A DNA stretch of 64,000 nt, taken from positions 186,001-250,000 of the forward strand of contig NZ_PYVZ01000004.1 in the NCBI RefSeq assembly GCF_003056405.1. The letters run 5' to 3'. The notes below the pieces were generated by a model, which saw only the letters and a program-made list of their open reading frames with translations, had not been told where the DNA came from and searched no databases. Shown piece by piece: positions 17,867 to 27,040 of the stretch. The first letter of the stretch is position 1; each line of letters begins with the position of its first letter. The position numbers and the translations under genes are program-made. The DNA is from Devosia indica (GTDB taxonomy: Bacteria > Pseudomonadota > Alphaproteobacteria > Rhizobiales > Devosiaceae).

Positions 17867-17950
17867 GCCCCTCTGGCGGAATGGTAGACGCAGAGGACTC
17901 AAAATCCTCCGCCGCGAGGCGTGCCGGTTCGAGTCCGGCGGGGGGCACCA
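17867..17950 (+). tRNA. tRNA-Leu(CAA)
   Basis: An 84-base class II tRNA. The acceptor GCCCCTC pairs with GGGGGGC (one T-G wobble), followed by A and an encoded CCA (17948-17950). The anticodon loop is CTCAAAA, giving anticodon CAA. There is a long variable arm (CGCCGCGAGGCG region), and the T arm is GCCGG-TTCGAGT-CCGGC. It stands alone downstream of PBP1A. I saw no integrase or attachment-site duplication beside it. Confidence 0.97.
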
Positions 17951-17970
17951 CTTCCGATCATGGATTGACT

Positions 17971-18279
17971 TCAGCTAGCCAGCAGCAGGCGGGCCAGATA
18001 GACCGCAAGCACGCCAGCGGCCATGGCTGCGAAGAGATTCCTCGTCAGGATGTATATGCCACCAGCCGCGATTGCCGCGATCATTTCGGCGGGACTGCCG
18101 GTGACCAGGGCGGGTGCCACGAGAGCGGCAAGCACGGCGCCAGGAATATGACGCAGCCAGGCCGCGGCGAACCCCTGGCGCGGTAGGCGGTCGGCCAGGA
18201 GCAGGCCGCCTGCCTTGATGGCAATTGTGACCAGAGCCATGCCGAGAATGGCGATGAATGCCTCAGGACTGGTCTGCAT
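17971..18279 (-). CDS. azlD: AzlD-family branched-chain amino acid exporter subunit
   Basis: A 102-residue membrane protein with about four hydrophobic segments, matching the small AzlD/YgaH partner of AzlC in branched-chain amino acid or azaleucine efflux. A conserved pattern, I-P-G-A-V-L-A-A-L-V-A-P, sits in the middle. The ATG at 18279 was chosen; the azlC coding sequence overlaps the first 17 bases, typical for this translationally coupled pair. Confidence 0.85.
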   Translation of the reverse strand: MQTSPEAFIAILGMALVTIAIKAGGLLLADRLPRQGFAAAWLRHIPGAVLAALVAPALVTGSPAEMIAAIAAGGIYILTRNLFAAMAAGVLAVYLARLLLAS

Positions 18280-18991
18280 GCTTGCGCACCTCCAGGATGG
18301 CGCCGGCGAAGCTTCCTGCCAGGCCGCCGGCCAGGATGTGCCAACTGCCTTCAAGCGAACTCGCCGTGGCTATAGCGACCAGGGCGGCCACCAGCCAGGG
18401 CAGAAGGTCGGCTTTGCTGCGCCACATGCCGAGCAGCAGCGCCAAAAAGGTCGCTGTGAAGGCAAAATCCAACCCCCAGCGGGAGGGGTCATCAATTGCC
18501 GAGCCGAGCCCATACCCGGTGACGTTTGTGGTCATCCAACTGAGCCAGGCCATGACGCCGCCGCCCATGAGAAAGGCGACGCTGCCACCGCCGTGCGACA
18601 TTGCCGCAACCGTCATGGCCCAGTTCTCGTCTGTGACCAAATACATGCTGAGCGCGCCGCGCCCAAGATTGGAGGACGGATAGAGCGGCCGAAGGGTGGC
18701 AGTGAGCAGGAGATAACGCAGGTTCACGATCAGCGCGGACAGAACCAGCGGCCCGACGGGAAGCGATGATGGTGTGGCCGTCCAGAGATCGAGTGCAACA
18801 AATTGGGCTGAACCGGCAAACACCAGACCGCTCATCATCATCACTTCAAGCAGGCTGAGCCCGGCCGTGCGGGCCAGCATGCCCCAGACCATGCCGTAGG
18901 CGGCGACGGAAACAGCAACGGGAATACAGGCACGGGCTCCGGCAAGAAACTGATCAATGGTGGCGCTGGATAGAGCGGATGGCTGCGGCAT
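18263..18991 (-). CDS. azlC: AzlC-family branched-chain amino acid permease
   Basis: A 242-residue membrane protein of the AzlC/YgaZ family, with about seven hydrophobic segments. Family marks include the early P-V-A-V-S-V-A-A-Y-G-M-V-W-G segment, the M-S-G-L-V-F-A-G-S-A-Q-F stretch and the N-L-R-Y-L-L-L-T-A turn. With AzlD it forms a two-component exporter. No Lrp-type regulator gene is adjacent. Confidence 0.9.
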   Translation of the reverse strand: MPQPSALSSATIDQFLAGARACIPVAVSVAAYGMVWGMLARTAGLSLLEVMMMSGLVFAGSAQFVALDLWTATPSSLPVGPLVLSALIVNLRYLLLTATLRPLYPSSNLGRGALSMYLVTDENWAMTVAAMSHGGGSVAFLMGGGVMAWLSWMTTNVTGYGLGSAIDDPSRWGLDFAFTATFLALLLGMWRSKADLLPWLVAALVAIATASSLEGSWHILAGGLAGSFAGAILEVRKHADQS

Positions 18992-19266
18992 GGATGGTTT
19001 CTAGCACAGGGTTGTGGGGCGACGCCGATGGTTATGGGGCACAGTGCGAGCAGTAGCAGGAATGATTCCGCCAACAGCAATTGACGCCTCCGGGCCTGCG
19101 GCGTAAAGCAGCGCCAGTCATTGCCCAGTCTCCAGCGCCCGTCCAGCCGGCACCGTGAAAGCGGTGTGAAATGGTCCCCCCGGCGGTCTGAATATTGCTC
19201 AGTCCCAGTCGGCTTCGGGGTTCCAGGCCGTGACCCGGATTGCAAAATTGAAGCTGGAGTAACTTC
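18992..19266. other. Divergent intergenic region, azlC / MATE gene
   Basis: 275 bases without a supportable gene. It must carry the promoters for azlC (minus) and the MATE gene (plus). I saw no riboswitch-like structure or clear operator. Confidence 0.5.
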
Positions 19267-20628
19267 ATGAACCCGTTGTCGACCAGACCGCTCTGGCAGC
19301 GTTTCAGCCTGTTCCTGATTCCGTTGATGGCCTCGAATATCTTGCAGGCCCTGTCAGGCACCATCAACTCGATCTATGTCGGGCAACTGATCGGCGTGGA
19401 GGCCCTGGCGGCTATCGCAACCTTCTTTCCGCTCATGTTCTTCCTGATGAGCTTCATCATCGGGCTATCGGCGGGCTCCACGGTTTTGATCGGCCAAGCT
19501 TGGGGTGCAAAAAATGTCGACAAGGTGAAACAAGTGGCCGGCACAACTTTGGGTGCGGCAATTGCCCTGGGCCTGCTGGTCGCCATTTGTGGCGGGGTCT
19601 GGGCCGAACAGATTCTGGTCCTCCTGGGTGCGCCAGACAACATCCTGCCCCTTTCTGTGGGCTACTCGCGTATTGCCCTGATCGGGATGCCGGGATTCTT
19701 CGTTTTTCTGGTGGTCACGTCCGTGCTTCGCGGAGTTGGAGATACCATCACGCCGCTGCTTTCGTTGATCATGTCGCTGTTGGTGGGGCTCGTGGTCACA
19801 CCTGCTCTGATCCTGGGATGGTTCGGCCTGCCGCAGATCGGGGTCGATGCGGCTGCGATTGCAATGATCGCAGGCTTTGTTTCAGTTCTGGTGTTCCTGT
19901 TCTTTTACATGCGCGCACGCAACATGCCCCTGGCGCCGGACAGGCTTTTGCTGGCGGCCATGCTTCGGCCGGATTTCAAGCTGCTGGGTCTGATCCTGCG
20001 GCTGGGCGTTCCGGCTGGGCTGCAAATGGTGATCGCGTCCAGTGCCGGTATCGTCGTGGTGGGCCTTGTCAATCGCTTCGGATCAGACGCAACGGCAGCC
20101 TATGGGGCGCTGGGGCAGGTGATGAGCTATGTGCAATTCCCGGCCATGTCGATCGGTATCGCAGCTTCGATATTTGCCGCCCAGGCGATCGGTGCGCGGC
20201 AGAACGAACAATTGGGTGCAATTGCGCGGACGGCCCTGACGCTGAACCTGATTGTCACGGGGGGACTGATCCTGCTGGCCTATCTGTTCAGCCAGCATGT
20301 GGTGGCCCTGTTCATCACGGACCCTGCGGTGGTGGACCTGACAGAGTCGCTGCTGCATGTCGTGCTGTGGAGCATTGTCTGCTTTGGCTGGAGCATGGTG
20401 TTTTCTGGGATCATGCGTGCCAGCGGCACGGTGTATGTCCCCATGATGCTCTCTGTGGCGTGCATTTTGCTGGTCGAATTGCCCGGCGCAATCTGGCTGA
20501 GCCAGACCAGTCTTGGGCTGACCGGCATCTGGGTGGCCTATGCGGCCTCCTTCACCACCATGATGGTGCTGCAGGGCTGCTGGTACCAGTTTGTCTGGAA
20601 ACGCAAAGAAATCGTGGCGCTGGTTTAG
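19267..20628 (+). CDS. MATE family efflux transporter
   Basis: A 453-residue protein with about 12 hydrophobic helices in two related halves, the MatE duplication. Typical elements are the N-terminal L-I-P-L-M-A-S-N-I-L-Q-A-L-S-G-T-I-N region, V-L-I-G-Q-A-W-G-A in helix 2-3, and the second-half Q-A-I-G-A-R-Q-N repeat. These proteins export cationic drugs or metabolites using Na+ or H+ gradients; the substrate here is unknown. No regulator gene is adjacent. Confidence 0.92.
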   Translation: MNPLSTRPLWQRFSLFLIPLMASNILQALSGTINSIYVGQLIGVEALAAIATFFPLMFFLMSFIIGLSAGSTVLIGQAWGAKNVDKVKQVAGTTLGAAIALGLLVAICGGVWAEQILVLLGAPDNILPLSVGYSRIALIGMPGFFVFLVVTSVLRGVGDTITPLLSLIMSLLVGLVVTPALILGWFGLPQIGVDAAAIAMIAGFVSVLVFLFFYMRARNMPLAPDRLLLAAMLRPDFKLLGLILRLGVPAGLQMVIASSAGIVVVGLVNRFGSDATAAYGALGQVMSYVQFPAMSIGIAASIFAAQAIGARQNEQLGAIARTALTLNLIVTGGLILLAYLFSQHVVALFITDPAVVDLTESLLHVVLWSIVCFGWSMVFSGIMRASGTVYVPMMLSVACILLVELPGAIWLSQTSLGLTGIWVAYAASFTTMMVLQGCWYQFVWKRKEIVALV

Positions 20629-20646
20629 AGCGCCACGAGTCCTTCC

Positions 20647-20919
20647 TCAGTCATTGCCAAGCGTCATACGCAGGGCGCGCAAACCATCGGGTGAGAACAC
20701 ATCGATTTCGACACGGGCGGGCTCGTGGGCCATGCGGCGCGTCCGCGCGGACAGGGCCATGACCACGCCAAGCAGGTCGCCGACCGAGCGCTTCTGGCGC
20801 GGCAGCATGCGATCCGTCATGCCGCTGAGTGCCTTGTTGCGCACTTTCATGTCGGGTGAGGCGAGGGGTGAACGGCCAATGAAGTTGGCCAGTTCGACAA
20901 GAGCACTGCGTTCACTCAT
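20647..20919 (-). CDS. Conserved-looking small hypothetical protein
   Basis: A 90-residue, basic, soluble protein with no signal peptide or membrane segment. I do not recognise the family. The middle is rich in Arg and hydrophobic residues (M-L-P-R-Q-K-R-S-V-G-D-L-L-G-V-V-M-A-L-S-A-R-T-R-R), suggesting helices. It starts at an ATG preceded by a purine-rich stretch and lies 158 bases downstream of the D-Ala-D-Ala carboxypeptidase gene on the same strand. Codon composition resembles its neighbours. Confidence 0.55.
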   Translation of the reverse strand: MSERSALVELANFIGRSPLASPDMKVRNKALSGMTDRMLPRQKRSVGDLLGVVMALSARTRRMAHEPARVEIDVFSPDGLRALRMTLGND

Positions 20920-21077
20920 TGGGCTACTCCATACACAAGCACCAATTGCTTCCCCGTGGGCCGGAACTTTCCGATCCGCTAGCCCGACCGGCGGTTGGTC
21001 CGCCGTGCCGGTTTATCTTAAGTCACGCATCGGCTGAGCCCGGAAACCGCATAGCGCTTTTCGGTCCGATGGCTGTT

Positions 21078-22655
21078 TCAGCCCTGCATTGCCAAGCAGG
21101 CCAAGTCCTGGTCTTTGAGGCGATTGCACATATCAGTCGCCGCGTCGCGATCACCGAAGCCGACGAAGCGAGCGCGGTAAAAGACCTGACCGTTCTTTTC
21201 GAACCGCTCGACATAGGAGCGGAAGTCGCCGAGCGAACCGACCTTGCCGGCGGCGTCGGACAACATTGATCGGGCGCTGTCTTCAGACGGACCGGCACCG
21301 ATCTGCACGATCCAGCCGCTGATTGGGGCTGCGTCGGCAACCGAGCCGGAATGCATGAGGTCAACCGGCTGTCCTGCGCCACCAGACACATTGGCAGGTG
21401 GCAAAAGAGGCGCGGAAGCGGGCGTCTGGCCAAGAGCTGCTGGCGGTGCACCCAGATTGTAAGTCTCGCTGAGCCATGCGCCGATCACATCCTGGCTGGG
21501 ATAGGCCGGTGCTGCCTGCGTTGGGGCAGCCAGCACATTGGCCGCCTGGACTGCTGGCGAGAGCGCGAGATCGGCCGGGACCGGGGTCGGCAGCGTTACC
21601 GGGGCTGCCGCGGCTACTGCTACCTGCGGGTTCGGCTGAGGCTGCGCGCCATTGGCGGCAACCAGCGCGGCAAGGCGAAAGTCCGGCATTGGCGTGGGCA
21701 TGGCAAAGGTCGGCTTGCGCGGCTGGGCAAGAGCAAACTGGGTGTTGCCCTGGCGACCCGGTACGGGAACCATTGCGGTCTGCAGATAGTCCCCACGACG
21801 ACCCTTGGAGAGATAGCTCGAGACGAGCTGGCGGACCTTCTCGTCGCGCGACGCAGCCGAATTGAAGCCGAAGGCAACAACAATGATGTGGCGGTTGTCC
21901 TTGCGGGCAGCGGTCAGCAGGTTCGATCCTGCCGCGTTGATATAGCCGGTCTTGATCCCGTCGACAGCGCCCATATAGCCGAGTACGCGATTGTGGTTGC
22001 CATAGGTCTTGCCGCCATAACGGAAAGCGGTGGTCTGGAACAGATCATAGTACTGAGGGAAGTGCTGATAGACCGCCATGCCGAGAATGGCCTGATCGCG
22101 CACGGTGGTGATCTGGCGGCCATCGGGCAGACCTGAGGCGTTGCGGTATGTGGTGCTGCTCATACCCATGGCGCGCGCGGTTGCGGTCATGCGTTCGGCG
22201 AATTCGGATTCAGTACCCGAGATGTGCTCTGCGATGACACGGGCCATGTCATTGGCCGAAAGCGTCACCAGAGATTTCATCGCGTCTTCGACCGAAATGG
22301 TGGAACCAGCACGCAGGCCCAACTTGGTGGGCACTGCTGAGGCGGCGTGGCGGGACACCGTCATCTTGGTCGAAAGGCTCAGATTGCCGGCCTGCAGTTC
22401 CTGAAACAGGATGTAGAGCGTCATGACCTTGGCGACCGAGGCGGGATAACGTCGCGAGTCGGCTTCATGCTCATAGAGCACCTTGCCGGACTTGGCATCG
22501 ACAACGACACCGGCATATTTGCGCAGGTTCTCGATGGCCTGGACGGGCGCCGTGGCTGACAAGCCAAGGGCGAAGGTCACTAGAATGGCGGCGACAGCAC
22601 GCAAAAAGGCGATGCGCCAGGGGGTCTTTGCCAGGAAAATCACCCGGTACTCCAA
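21078..22655 (-). CDS. D-alanyl-D-alanine carboxypeptidase with SPOR domain
   Basis: A 525-residue low-molecular-weight PBP (peptidase S11). It trims the terminal D-Ala of peptidoglycan stem peptides. Signal peptide about 1-40; active-site S73-V-A-K76; S133-A-N135; K235-T-G237. A Pro/Ala-rich linker (about 300-440) leads to a C-terminal SPOR domain (about 442-525, starting S-G-W-I-V-Q-I-G-A). The SPOR domain binds denuded glycan at division sites. The S11-SPOR fusion is usual in Hyphomicrobiales. It is divergent from clpS. Confidence 0.95.
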   Translation of the reverse strand: MEYRVIFLAKTPWRIAFLRAVAAILVTFALGLSATAPVQAIENLRKYAGVVVDAKSGKVLYEHEADSRRYPASVAKVMTLYILFQELQAGNLSLSTKMTVSRHAASAVPTKLGLRAGSTISVEDAMKSLVTLSANDMARVIAEHISGTESEFAERMTATARAMGMSSTTYRNASGLPDGRQITTVRDQAILGMAVYQHFPQYYDLFQTTAFRYGGKTYGNHNRVLGYMGAVDGIKTGYINAAGSNLLTAARKDNRHIIVVAFGFNSAASRDEKVRQLVSSYLSKGRRGDYLQTAMVPVPGRQGNTQFALAQPRKPTFAMPTPMPDFRLAALVAANGAQPQPNPQVAVAAAAPVTLPTPVPADLALSPAVQAANVLAAPTQAAPAYPSQDVIGAWLSETYNLGAPPAALGQTPASAPLLPPANVSGGAGQPVDLMHSGSVADAAPISGWIVQIGAGPSEDSARSMLSDAAGKVGSLGDFRSYVERFEKNGQVFYRARFVGFGDRDAATDMCNRLKDQDLACLAMQG

Positions 22656-22984
22656 TTACTCAATCGGGCAACTGGCCCGTACGCTACTCGTTTGACGCTG
22701 GACGAATTCGCGTGTCCCCAAACCGCTAAAACTCATCCTTCACAGAGGTTAGGGGGCCGCCGTTACGAATCCGTAAAATGCAATCTTTTTTTGGCAGGGT
22801 GTCTGTTTGGGGCAACAATCGGGTGGCAAAAGTCCCTTCGGGCAGTGGGGATTTGCCTGGCTGAGGGGTGTCGCCAGAAGCGCTCACATTTTCGGGAAGC
22901 GATTGCCCTTAACACGGGGCCGATTTTGCCTACATAATGGGTCCAACCAACTGCTTCGTTTCCTCTGGCGACAGAGCGACTGCC
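22656..22984. other. Divergent intergenic region, carboxypeptidase gene / clpS
   Basis: 329 bases with no supportable gene. It contains a T7 run near 22785-22791, an inverted repeat TTACG 22763-22767 / CGTAA 22772-22776, and an imperfect GGCAAA...TTTGCC hairpin near 22827-22860. Promoters in both directions are expected; I cannot place them with confidence. Confidence 0.45.
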
Positions 22985-23404
22985 ATGACTGTGACCCCCA
23001 TGCTGCCCAAAGAAAATGTGCCGTCCGCAAGCTGGCTTTTGACGCAATCGCGCGTTCATGCCGGGCCCAAGGATGGCGAGCCTGGCCGCCCGGGCGGGAA
23101 CGACGCCGATTTCGAAACCGGGACGGTAACCAAGACGCGTCCCAAAACCAAAAGGCCGAACCTGTATCGGGTTCTGTTGCTCAACGACGACTACACGCCG
23201 ATGGAATTCGTCGTTCTGGTGCTGCAGGACGTCTTCAACAAGTCACGCGAAGACGCCATGCGCATCATGCTGCACGTTCACCAGAAGGGGGTCGGTGAGT
23301 GCGGCGTATATCCATACGAGGTTGCCGAGACCAAGGTGACCCGCGTGATGGATACGGCACGCAAGAACCAGCATCCGCTGCAATGCGTGATGGAAAAACA
23401 GTAG
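22985..23404 (+). CDS. clpS: ATP-dependent Clp protease adaptor ClpS
   Basis: A 139-residue adaptor that delivers N-degron substrates to ClpAP. The core has [15 protein letters not shown], the [20 protein letters not shown] segment and C-V-M-E-K at the end. The N-terminal 45-50 residues are a long, charged, flexible extension. ATG at 22985 was chosen over an open frame reaching 22937. clpA follows 9 bases later. Functionally linked to Aat at 4842. Confidence 0.95.
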   Translation: MTVTPMLPKENVPSASWLLTQSRVHAGPKDGEPGRPGGNDADFETGTVTKTRPKTKRPNLYRVLLLNDDYTPMEFVVLVLQDVFNKSREDAMRIMLHVHQKGVGECGVYPYEVAETKVTRVMDTARKNQHPLQCVMEKQ

Positions 23405-23413
23405 GAACATCAT

Positions 23414-25753
23414 ATGCCCTCATTTTCGCGCGGACTCGAAAAGGCCCTGCACCAGGCGATGAACCTGGCCCGTGAGCGCAACCATGAGTTTGCCACGCTC
23501 GAGCACCTGCTACTGGCCCTGACAGACGACCGCGATACGCTGGCCGTGCTGACTGGGTGCGACGTCGACATAGACGCGCTCAAAAGCGACCTCGAAGATT
23601 TCATCAATGAAGAACTGGACAGCCTGGTCGTGCAGAACGGTCAGGATGCCCGGCCCACCGCGGCTTTCCAGCGCGTCATCCAGCGCGCCGTGATTCACGT
23701 CCAGTCGTCCGGTCGCGAGGAGGTTACGGGTGCCAATGTGCTCGTGGCCATCTTTGCAGAGCGCGAAAGCCATGCGGCCTATTTCCTGGAACAGCAGGAC
23801 ATGAGCCGGCTCGATGCAGTCAATTTCATCTCTCACGGCATTACCAAATCCGGCCCGAGCGAAGAGCGTAAGGTGCACGGCGCCGAGGAGGGTGAGGCGC
23901 ATTCCGAAGGTGGCGCGGACGCCAAGAAAAGTTCGGCGCTGGCCGATTTCTGCGTCAACCTCAACGAGAAGGCCCGGGCCGGCAAGATTGACCCGCTGAT
24001 TGGGCGCGACACCGAATTGCGCCGGACCATTCAGGTGCTCTGCCGCCGGTCCAAGAACAATCCGCTCTATGTCGGTGACGCGGGTGTCGGCAAGACGGCT
24101 ATCGCTGAAGGGCTGGCACGCAAGATCATCGAAGGCGACGTACCTGAAGTGCTCAAGGAAGCGGTCATCTATGCGCTCGACATGGGTGCGCTGCTGGCCG
24201 GTACCCGCTATCGCGGTGACTTCGAAGAGCGGCTAAAGGCGGTGATGAAGGAACTCGAGAAGATGCCCAATGCGGTGCTCTTCATTGACGAGATCCACAC
24301 CATGATCGGTGCCGGCGCCACGTCCGGTGGTGCGCTCGATGCTTCGAACCTTCTGAAGCCAGCCTTGGCTTCGGGTGCGATCCGCTGCATCGGCTCGACC
24401 ACCTACAAGGAATACCGGCAGTTCTTCGAGAAGGACCGGGCCCTGGTCCGCCGCTTCCAGAAGATTGACGTCAATGAGCCGACCGTTCCAGATGCCATCG
24501 AGATCGTCAAAGGGCTGCGGCCGTATTTTGAAGAGTTCCACAAGCTCAAATATACCGATGAGGCCCTCAAGGCTGCAGTGGAGCTGAGTGCACGCTACAT
24601 CACAGACCGCAAGTTGCCGGATAAGGCGATCGATGTGATCGACGAGACCGGGGCCAGCCAGATGCTGCTGCCTGAGGACAAGCGCAAGAAGACCATCGAT
24701 GTCGAGGATATCGAGACAACGATTGCCTCGATTGCGCGCATTCCGCCCAAATCGGTGTCCAAGTCTGATGCCGAACTGCTTTCGGGGCTGCAGCAGAGCC
24801 TGAAGACCGTCGTGTTCGGGCAGGATGACGCCATCACCGCGCTGTCTTCGGCGATCAAGCTGGCGCGTGCTGGACTGAGAGAACCGGAGAAGCCCATCGG
24901 TTCGTACCTGTTTACCGGTCCGACCGGTGTCGGCAAGACCGAGGTTGCCAAGCAGTTGGCCGATACGCTCGGCGTGGAGCTGCTGCGTTTCGACATGTCC
25001 GAATATATGGAACGCCACACGATCAGCCGGTTGCTGGGTGCGCCTCCGGGCTATGTCGGGTTCGATCAGGGCGGGTTGCTGACCGATGGCGTCGACCAGC
25101 ATCCGCACTGCGTGGTGTTGCTCGACGAGATCGAGAAGGCCCATCCGGACCTCTACAACGTGCTGCTGCAGGTCATGGACCACGGCAAGCTGACTGATCA
25201 CAATGGCAAGGCGGTAGATTTCCGCAATGTCATCCTGATCATGACGTCAAATGTCGGCGCGGCAGAACTGGCTCGTGCTCCGATCGGTTTCGGCCGCAAG
25301 CGCGAACAGGGGGATGATGAAGAGGCGATCAACCGCACCTTCAGCCCCGAGTTCCGCAACCGCCTGGATGCCATCATCTCGTTTGCGCCGCTGCCACGTG
25401 AAGTGGTGCGCCGGGTGGTCGAGAAGTTCGTGCTGCAGCTCGAAGGCCAGTTGGCTGAACGCGGCGTGACCATCAACCTCACGCCGGAAGCTGCCGACTG
25501 GCTGGCCGAGCATGGCTATGACGAGCGCATGGGTGCCCGCCCGCTGGGCCGGGTGATCCAAGAGCACGTCAAGAAACCGCTGGCCGATCAGGTGCTGTTC
25601 GGCGAGCTGGTCAATGGCGGCACGGTGACTGTTGCCGTCGTGGGCGAAGGCACGGAAGCCAAGCTAGAGCTGGTGGCGGTGCCGCCCCGGCCGGCCAAGC
25701 CCAAGGCATTGCCGAAGCCGAAAAAGCCAAAGGCGACTGCGGACAAGAACTGA
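23414..25753 (+). CDS. clpA: ATP-dependent Clp protease ATP-binding subunit ClpA
   Basis: A 779-residue AAA+ unfoldase with a double Clp_N domain (about 1-145), an acidic/Gly linker, AAA module 1 (Walker A GDAGVGKT 221-228; L-F-I-D-E-I-H Walker B), and AAA module 2 (Walker A GPTGVGKT 502-509; V-L-L-D-E-I-E Walker B). No ClpB-type middle coiled coil is present, which separates it from ClpB. The C-terminal tail is Lys/Pro-rich. It works with ClpP (not in the window) and ClpS. Confidence 0.97.
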   Translation: MPSFSRGLEKALHQAMNLARERNHEFATLEHLLLALTDDRDTLAVLTGCDVDIDALKSDLEDFINEELDSLVVQNGQDARPTAAFQRVIQRAVIHVQSSGREEVTGANVLVAIFAERESHAAYFLEQQDMSRLDAVNFISHGITKSGPSEERKVHGAEEGEAHSEGGADAKKSSALADFCVNLNEKARAGKIDPLIGRDTELRRTIQVLCRRSKNNPLYVGDAGVGKTAIAEGLARKIIEGDVPEVLKEAVIYALDMGALLAGTRYRGDFEERLKAVMKELEKMPNAVLFIDEIHTMIGAGATSGGALDASNLLKPALASGAIRCIGSTTYKEYRQFFEKDRALVRRFQKIDVNEPTVPDAIEIVKGLRPYFEEFHKLKYTDEALKAAVELSARYITDRKLPDKAIDVIDETGASQMLLPEDKRKKTIDVEDIETTIASIARIPPKSVSKSDAELLSGLQQSLKTVVFGQDDAITALSSAIKLARAGLREPEKPIGSYLFTGPTGVGKTEVAKQLADTLGVELLRFDMSEYMERHTISRLLGAPPGYVGFDQGGLLTDGVDQHPHCVVLLDEIEKAHPDLYNVLLQVMDHGKLTDHNGKAVDFRNVILIMTSNVGAAELARAPIGFGRKREQGDDEEAINRTFSPEFRNRLDAIISFAPLPREVVRRVVEKFVLQLEGQLAERGVTINLTPEAADWLAEHGYDERMGARPLGRVIQEHVKKPLADQVLFGELVNGGTVTVAVVGEGTEAKLELVAVPPRPAKPKALPKPKKPKATADKN

Positions 25754-25776
25754 GGCTTGCGCTTCGATCAAGAACT

Positions 25777-25810
25777 GGAAGGGCCGGAAGCAATTCCGGC
25801 CCTTCCTTGT
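25777..25810 (+). terminator. Strong hairpin terminator of clpA
   Basis: Perfect 13-bp stem GGAAGGGCCGGAA (25777-25789) / TTCCGGCCCTTCC (25794-25806) closed by a GCAA (GNRA) loop and followed by TTGTG. It lies 24 bases after the clpA stop. Confidence 0.85.
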
Positions 25811-25994
25811 GCCTGGCGGCGAGCGTTGCACACAACCTGCGGCGAAAGTGAAGACCAAATGCCGCGTTGCTCATATGCATAGCGGTCGGTTGTGCCATGT
25901 TGCGTCCCGGCCTAAGAACTGAGGGCCGAAAAGAAGTTGCCGGTTGGTATCCCGGCCCCGCACATAGCGGTTTCGTCGCTTCAGCGTCCCATCG

Positions 25995-26024
25995 GCACCA
26001 TATCTTCAATCCCGAAGATGGTGC
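25995..26024 (+). repeat. Imperfect inverted repeat upstream of the DUF2798 gene
   Basis: GCACCATaTCTTC and GAAGATGGTGC pair over 11 bp with a 2-base bulge and a 6-base loop, 45 bases before the start codon at 26070. The rest of 25811-26069 shows no gene. It could be an operator or leader hairpin. Confidence 0.4.
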
Positions 26025-26069
26025 TGACGTAGAGCGATACCGTCAGAGCCTCTTCCTGACGGAGCATTC

Positions 26070-26297
26070 ATGACCAAGAGAACTCTTTTCGTCGCCCAGC
26101 TACTTATTACCTTCATGATGGCCTTCTCTATGTCCGGCATTATGGGGCTGATTTCGGCCGGACCGGCATTTTTGCCGCATTGGCCGATCAGCGGCCTGAC
26201 GGCCTGGCCGATCGCTTTTGTCCTGACGCAGATCGTTACGCCGATTGCCTTCGGCCTCGCCAAGATGTTGTCACCGGCCAAGTCCGACGTGGCATAG
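26070..26297 (+). CDS. DUF2798 small membrane protein
   Basis: A 75-residue protein with two hydrophobic helices (about 6-29 and 41-66) separated by a short Pro-containing loop (P-H-W-P-I-S-G-L-T-A-W-P-I-A-F). This is the pattern of DUF2798 proteins, which are inner-membrane proteins of unknown function. Monocistronic by context, with a convergent DUF1275 gene downstream. Confidence 0.8.
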   Translation: MTKRTLFVAQLLITFMMAFSMSGIMGLISAGPAFLPHWPISGLTAWPIAFVLTQIVTPIAFGLAKMLSPAKSDVA

Positions 26298-26360
26298 CCG
26301 GTCTGCAGCCAAGATACGGGATGCTCACAGCGTCCTGCTGACTGGTCTTTGAGAAACGGA

Positions 26361-26388
26361 AGAGGCCCGGTGTAATACCGGGTTCTTC
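26361..26388. terminator. Imperfect hairpin between convergent genes
   Basis: An AGAGGCCCGGT / ACCGGGTTCTT-like stem with a GTAAT loop lies between the DUF2798 stop and the DUF1275 stop. It may terminate transcription from both sides, but has mismatches and only a short T run. Confidence 0.45.
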
Positions 26389-27034
26389 ATGAAGCCGATT
26401 TACCGCCGGCCCAAAGATGGCCGAGCGCAAAGGCCATGTAGATTGCCACGGGCAGAAAAAGAGCGTGAATGCCGACGATGCGATAGAGCAGGGCGCCCAA
26501 GGCTGCGCCGCCGAACAAGCCAAACCAAATCGCCAAATGCTGCAGCCAGCGCAGCTTGGGGGCGGCGCCCCTTAGGGCAAGTGCCAGATCCTGACCGGCC
26601 ATATAGAGGGTGCCGGTGACGAAGGTGGCGCCAAGTCGGACGGCGCCGCGCATGGGTAGAATAGCGTTCTGTGCCCCGGCGGTTGCGGCGAGCACAAGCA
26701 TGGCCTGACTGGCCGGAAAGCCGCCCAAGGCAAGGGCCAAGGTCAGCGCGACGCCAAGCAGGACAGCGAAGCTGACCGATGCCGGTCCCCAGCGTGGAGT
26801 GGAGATGGCCAGCAGATTGCCAAGGACACTGCCAATGAAAAACAGCACAATGAGCGAGGCCGTGAGCAGGACGATCGGCCAGGAGCGGTCAACCAGCGCT
26901 GCGCCGCCCTGGGTGGTGTTACCGCTCATGAAGGAGGTGAAATATCCGCCCAGTTCAATGAACCCCACCGCGTCAACAAGCCCTGCCGAGGCCGTCAGCA
27001 CCATACCAAGGGCGAGATGACGGGCTGGGGTCAT
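26387..27034 (-). CDS. YoaK family (DUF1275) membrane protein
   Basis: A 215-residue membrane protein with about six hydrophobic helices. The G-Y-F-T-S-F-M-S-G-N-T-T-Q segment near residues 31-43 is the family hallmark (x-F-T-S-F-M-x-G-N), followed by a Q-N-A-I-L segment in the fourth helix. Function is unknown; a transporter-like role is guessed for the family. It lies 6 bases downstream of the HIT gene and is probably co-transcribed. Confidence 0.85.
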   Translation of the reverse strand: MTPARHLALGMVLTASAGLVDAVGFIELGGYFTSFMSGNTTQGGAALVDRSWPIVLLTASLIVLFFIGSVLGNLLAISTPRWGPASVSFAVLLGVALTLALALGGFPASQAMLVLAATAGAQNAILPMRGAVRLGATFVTGTLYMAGQDLALALRGAAPKLRWLQHLAIWFGLFGGAALGALLYRIVGIHALFLPVAIYMAFALGHLWAGGKSAS

Positions 27035-27040
27035 GGCGCG

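Noticed and set aside
17867..17990. tRNA-Leu as an integration site
   Set aside because: No integrase, no direct repeat of the tRNA 3' end and no composition change downstream; AzlCD genes look native.
19500..20762. A 420-codon frame within the MATE gene
   Set aside because: Out-of-frame with a clear 12-helix MATE protein; the translation is Gly/Cys/Ala-rich nonsense.
22692..22937. Small plus-strand frame upstream of clpS
   Set aside because: No ribosome site, no family features and poor codon pattern; more likely promoter and leader DNA.
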